Shown here: positions 32,611 through 36,390 of the stretch, one piece after another | How the letters are laid out: each line of letters opens with the position of its first letter | How positions within the stretch are numbered: position 1 is the stretch's first letter | NCBI GenBank assembly: GCA_001970855.1 | Contig: LSSN01002549.1 | Coordinates: 1-36,390, forward strand | DNA: 36,390 bases | Direction: 5' to 3' | Origin: Smittium culicis | Lineage: Eukaryota; Kickxellomycota; Harpellomycetes; Harpellales; Legeriomycetaceae | Program-made: the position numbers and the translations under genes | The notes under the pieces: model-generated | What the model was told of the DNA's origin: nothing | Seen by the model: only the letters and a program-made list of their open reading frames with translations | The model's database searches: none

Positions 32611-35600
32611 ATGTACTCGGCTTCTCTTAAAAAAGGCTCTTCTAGAGTCTCCTTACTTGCCAATTCTTCATCGGCTTTATATACAAGGCCTTTCACTCGC
32701 TACTCTATTCTATCCAAAGCTTCTCAAGAACTAACAAAGTTCAAAAGCTTAAGGCATTTCTCAGCTACAGCTTTTACTAATAATAACACTTCGAAAATTA
32801 TAGACTTCTCATACCCTTCCACTAACGAAACAGAAAATAGCAAAGCTAGTTTGCTAGGAAGACAAGACTCTTTCCCAAGACGCCATATAGGTCCAAGGGA
32901 AAATGAAATTCATCTCATGCTTAATGTCATTGGCTTTAAATCAACTGAAGAATTGATCAGCAAAGTAGTCCCTGACTCCATTAGAATGAATAAAAGCTTA
33001 AAAATCCAAGACGGCGGTTTATCTGAGTCTGAAATGCTCGAAAAACTTAAAGAAATTGCTAAAGAAAACATAGTATTCCGTTCTTATATCGGGATGGGCT
33101 ACAATAATACTATCACTCCTCCTGTAATTCTAAGAAGTCTTTTAGAAAACCCAAGCTGGTATACCCAATACACTCCATACCAACCGGAAATTTCGCAAGG
33201 AAGATTAGAAAGTCTACTCAATTTCCAAACTATGGTTCAAGACCTAACAGGTCTCCCAATGGCAAACGCTAGCTTGCTCGATGAAGGTACTGCCGCAGGC
33301 GAAGCCCTTGTTATGTGTATTAACTCTGCTAAAAAAAATATCAAGCCTGTATTTTTCGCTGACGCTAACTGCCATCCTCAAACTCTTGCTGTTCTAAAAA
33401 CACGAGCAGAAGGCTTCAACACAAATGTCATTGTTGGCGACTACAAATCTTTTGATTTCACCAAAATTGAAGGAAAACTTGTTGGCGCTTTGGTCTCATA
33501 CCCAGATACTTTTGGTACAATTAATGACTATACCACATTCTCAAAATCAGTCCACGATCATGGCGCACTACTTTGCGTAAGCGCTGATATAATGGCATTG
33601 ACAGTTCTTTCACCGCCCTCTTCATTCGGCGCTGATATTGTTCTTGGAAACTCTCAAAGATTCGGTGTTTCTCTTGGTTATGGTGGACCCCACGCCGCAT
33701 TTTTCGCTACAACTGATGCACTAAAGAGGAAAGTCCCAGGTCGTTTAGTAGGCGTATCCGTTGATACTAAAGGTCGTACTGCATATAGACTTGCTCTTCA
33801 AACCCGTGAACAACATATTAGAAGAGACAAAGCTACTTCAAACATCTGTACCGCTCAGGCCCTCTTAGCAAACATGTCTGCCATGTACGCAGTCTATCAC
33901 GGTCCAGAAGGTCTTAAAAATATCGCAAATAGCATTCACAGATTCACTGTTGCTTTAGCTGAGCTAATCAACAAAACTGAGCATAATGTCGTACACAATA
34001 AATTCTTCGACACCCTCCTTATCCAGACTAACGGAAAATCAGCTAAGGATATCATTGACATTGCTGAAAGCAAAGGTATTAATCTTAGATTGGTAGATGA
34101 TAGTCACGTCGGAATCTCATTGGACGAAACTGTCACTTTAAACGATATTAAGGATTTGGCTACTATATTTGGGGCTGATTTCTCTTCAATTGACTCCATA
34201 CTACCAGATTTGCCTCAAACTGCCGCAGTTTCACATAATATTCCTGTGAATCTTACTAGGCAAACAAAAATACTCGAACACCCTGTATTTAACAAGTATC
34301 ACTCTGAAACTGAAATGTTAAGATATCTAACTTTGTTACAAAATAAGGACCTATCTTTGGCGAATGCAATGATACCGCTAGGCTCTTGCACAATGAAACT
34401 CAATAGCACTTCTGAAATGATTCCTATTACTTGGCCAGAGTTTTCAAACATCCATCCTTTCTCCCCAGAGAGCCAGACACTAGGATACAAAAAATTGATC
34501 TCTGACTTGGAAGCCGACCTTTGTGCGTTAACAGGGCTGGACGGATGTAGTCTTCAACCAAATAGCGGAGCCCAAGGGGAATACGCAGGCCTTCGCACAA
34601 TCAGAGCATACCAAAAATCTATTAATCAATCGCATAGAAACATTTGCTTAGTTCCAACATCTGCACACGGGACTAACCCCGCATCCGCTGTAATGGCGAA
34701 CCTAAAGGTTGTTACCGTAAAATGTGATAGCAAAGGATACCTAGATTTAGCTGATCTAAAATTGAAATCAGAAAAATATTCAGAAAATTTGTCTTCTGTT
34801 ATGATTACATACCCATCCACTTACGGAATTTTCGAAGAAGGCATCAAAGAAGCTACCAAGATTGTTCACGATAATGGTGGTCAAGTTTATATGGACGGTG
34901 CAAACTTGAATGCACAAATTGGTATAACTAACCCAGGTGATATGGGAGCTGATGTTTGCCACATCAATAATCATAAATCTCTATGTGTTCCTCACGGCGG
35001 AGGTGGGCCTGGAGTTGGTCCAATTTGTGTTAAAAAGCACCTGATTCCATTTTTGCCTGGTCACCCAACGTTTAAATCTGGATCTGATCATTTCTCAGAA
35101 ACATCTTCTGGTCCTGTCAGCTCAGCTCAATTCGGCTCTGCAGGAATCCTACCAATTACCTGGGCATACATTAAACTTATGGGAGGAGCTGGTTTAACTA
35201 AAGCCACCGAAGCTGCAATTCTTAATGCAAACTATATGGCTAAAAGACTAGGTGAACATTACTCTATTAAATATACTAACAACAATGGCTACTGCGCGCA
35301 CGAGTTTATCATAGATTTGCAGGAGTTTGTAAAGAGTACTGGAATCGGCTCTGTTGACGTCGCAAAGCGATTGCAGGATTATGGTATCCATCCTCCTACC
35401 ATGTCATGGCCTGTACCTAACTCACTGATGATTGAGCCAACTGAAAGCGAATCTAAGCAAGAAATTGATCACTTCTGTGATGCTATGATCAGTATTAGAA
35501 ATGAAATTAGAGAGGTTGAGGTTGGAAACATGCCAAAAGATAACAACTTATTGGTAAACAGTCCACACCCAGTTTCTGACTTGTTGGCCGATCAATGGAA

Positions 35601-35745
35601 TCACCCATACTCACGCGCTAGTGCAGCATACCCTCTGCCTTATCTCAAAACACGCAAGTTCTGGCCTACAGTTAGTCGTGTTGACGACACCTACGGCGAT
35701 ACCAACCTAGTCTGCTCTTGCCCACCTCTATCAGATTACGAATAG
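32611..35745 (+). CDS. GCV2: Glycine dehydrogenase (decarboxylating), mitochondrial P-protein
   Basis: A single 1044-residue exon, the usual length of the fused eukaryotic P-protein; an in-frame TAG lies 21 nt upstream of the ATG. The enzyme decarboxylates glycine and passes the aminomethyl group to the lipoyl arm of H-protein, in the mitochondrial glycine cleavage system that feeds one-carbon metabolism. The first 70 or so residues are rich in Ser, Arg, Lys and aromatic residues and lack acidic clusters, a matrix-targeting presequence. The mature protein starts around the R-H-I-G-P motif (91-95). The N-terminal domain contains D-E-G-T-A-A-G-E-A; the C-terminal domain contains the PLP Lys789 within H-K-S, followed by P-H-G-G-G-G-P-G. 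The usual strongly conserved N-L-H-K-T-F-C-I-P reads N-N-H-K-S-L-C-V-P here, conservative at the Lys but unusual around it. No frameshift or internal stop. GCV2 expression commonly responds to glycine, but no such element was identified. Confidence 0.96.
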   Translation: MYSASLKKGSSRVSLLANSSSALYTRPFTRYSILSKASQELTKFKSLRHFSATAFTNNNTSKIIDFSYPSTNETENSKASLLGRQDSFPRRHIGPRENEIHLMLNVIGFKSTEELISKVVPDSIRMNKSLKIQDGGLSESEMLEKLKEIAKENIVFRSYIGMGYNNTITPPVILRSLLENPSWYTQYTPYQPEISQGRLESLLNFQTMVQDLTGLPMANASLLDEGTAAGEALVMCINSAKKNIKPVFFADANCHPQTLAVLKTRAEGFNTNVIVGDYKSFDFTKIEGKLVGALVSYPDTFGTINDYTTFSKSVHDHGALLCVSADIMALTVLSPPSSFGADIVLGNSQRFGVSLGYGGPHAAFFATTDALKRKVPGRLVGVSVDTKGRTAYRLALQTREQHIRRDKATSNICTAQALLANMSAMYAVYHGPEGLKNIANSIHRFTVALAELINKTEHNVVHNKFFDTLLIQTNGKSAKDIIDIAESKGINLRLVDDSHVGISLDETVTLNDIKDLATIFGADFSSIDSILPDLPQTAAVSHNIPVNLTRQTKILEHPVFNKYHSETEMLRYLTLLQNKDLSLANAMIPLGSCTMKLNSTSEMIPITWPEFSNIHPFSPESQTLGYKKLISDLEADLCALTGLDGCSLQPNSGAQGEYAGLRTIRAYQKSINQSHRNICLVPTSAHGTNPASAVMANLKVVTVKCDSKGYLDLADLKLKSEKYSENLSSVMITYPSTYGIFEEGIKEATKIVHDNGGQVYMDGANLNAQIGITNPGDMGADVCHINNHKSLCVPHGGGGPGVGPICVKKHLIPFLPGHPTFKSGSDHFSETSSGPVSSAQFGSAGILPITWAYIKLMGGAGLTKATEAAILNANYMAKRLGEHYSIKYTNNNGYCAHEFIIDLQEFVKSTGIGSVDVAKRLQDYGIHPPTMSWPVPNSLMIEPTESESKQEIDHFCDAMISIRNEIREVEVGNMPKDNNLLVNSPHPVSDLLADQWNHPYSRASAAYPLPYLKTRKFWPTVSRVDDTYGDTNLVCSCPPLSDYE

Positions 35746-36390
35746 ATGAATATTTTTATCGCATTTTTTATCAATTTATACTTTTTACACACAAGCATTT
35801 ACTTCTATAATAGAAAAAAAAACTAGTTATAATAATGCGATTAATTGCTCTTAAAGTAGAAAAAAAAGCGTATCATGTTTTGCACAATTTCGAATTACTA
35901 ATGAAACTTGGGTTTTTACATATTAGAGATGCGTTTATAGAAGCGAGATTTATGCATTAGCTTCGCTTTTATTTTCAAACTATTTTAGAAAATTATTTAT
36001 AACCCTTTCTTGGTAATTAGACCGATTTTGATCTAATAACAAATAGCCAACTGTGTTCAATAAAAATAATGTATTAAAGATGCTCATGCAAATATCGATT
36101 TATTGTAGAATGCTAGCGAATAACAAACCATTATATAAATCGTAAATGAACCAATAAAATCTCATTTATAAACAGGGTTGGGCGGGAAAGAGATAATAAG
36201 CTATCAAATAGTCAATAATTTTATTCAATTCACACTTTCGAATAATAAAGCTAGTAAAATAAGTTCTGAATATATTTAAATCCTTAAATATTAATAAAAT
36301 TCTTATCTAATGGGCGCAATCCTACTAAAGACTAAATCGAGTCATTTTGGTAATCAAATGAAACAAATGAAACAAATGAAATACTTAAAT
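35746..36390. other. 3' flank of GCV2
   Basis: 645 bp of AT-rich DNA with several A-runs soon after the stop codon, likely 3' UTR. No gene is seen. A 9-bp tandem repeat lies at the window end. Confidence 0.6.
36355..36381. repeat. 9-bp tandem repeat, three perfect units
   Basis: CAAATGAAA is repeated three times without mismatch, nine nucleotides before the window end. The next base breaks the pattern. Confidence 0.85.

Noticed and set aside
1..36390. tRNA, rRNA, CRISPR arrays or bacterial-type operons
   Set aside because: No tRNA B-box within a cloverleaf-like context, no rRNA-like block and no regularly spaced repeats were seen; a tRNAscan-SE run would settle tRNAs.

Overview
The window is eukaryotic nuclear DNA, very probably fungal. 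It is AT-rich, with short GT-AG introns (64-191 nt), long single-exon genes and homologues of conserved fungal genes. The recognisable proteins are a heterotrimeric G-protein alpha subunit, QCR9 of the cytochrome bc1 complex, the fatty-acid elongation dehydratase PHS1, the TRAPPIII subunit TRS85/TRAPPC8, and the mitochondrial glycine cleavage P-protein GCV2. A bc1 subunit and a mitochondrial glycine decarboxylase indicate a respiring organism. The base composition and the metazoan-like length of TRS85 would suit an early-diverging lineage (for example a Zoopagomycota/Kickxellomycotina-type fungus), but that placement is inference.

Layout. 1-3125: the 3' part of a large disordered Asn/Ser/Pro/Gln-rich protein on the plus strand, open at the left edge. 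4746-4949: QCR9 (+). 5450-6907: G-alpha (-), five exons, reconstructed here as a full-length 354-aa protein. 6908-11215: 4.3 kb without a gene, between two divergently transcribed genes. 11216-12144: PHS1 (+), three exons including a 19-nt micro-exon. 12481-14224: a five-exon, 414-aa coiled-coil protein of unknown function (-). 15470-19567: TRS85/TRAPPC8 (-), one 1365-aa exon. 19568-32610: 13 kb of extremely AT-rich sequence without a credible intact gene, with possible decayed retroelement fragments towards its right end. 32611-35745: GCV2 (+), one 1044-aa exon. 35746-36390: 3' flank.

The genes do not form a pathway or cluster. They are ordinary housekeeping and signalling genes acting in mitochondria (QCR9, GCV2), the ER (PHS1), Golgi/autophagy trafficking (TRS85) and the plasma membrane (G-alpha). 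No tRNA, rRNA, CRISPR array or bacterial-type operon was seen by eye. The points most worth a second look are the AT-rich gene desert (candidate centromere or decayed transposon graveyard), the integrase-like relic at its edge, the unrecognised coiled-coil gene, and the prion-like protein at the left edge. I found no compelling evidence for a new multi-gene system.
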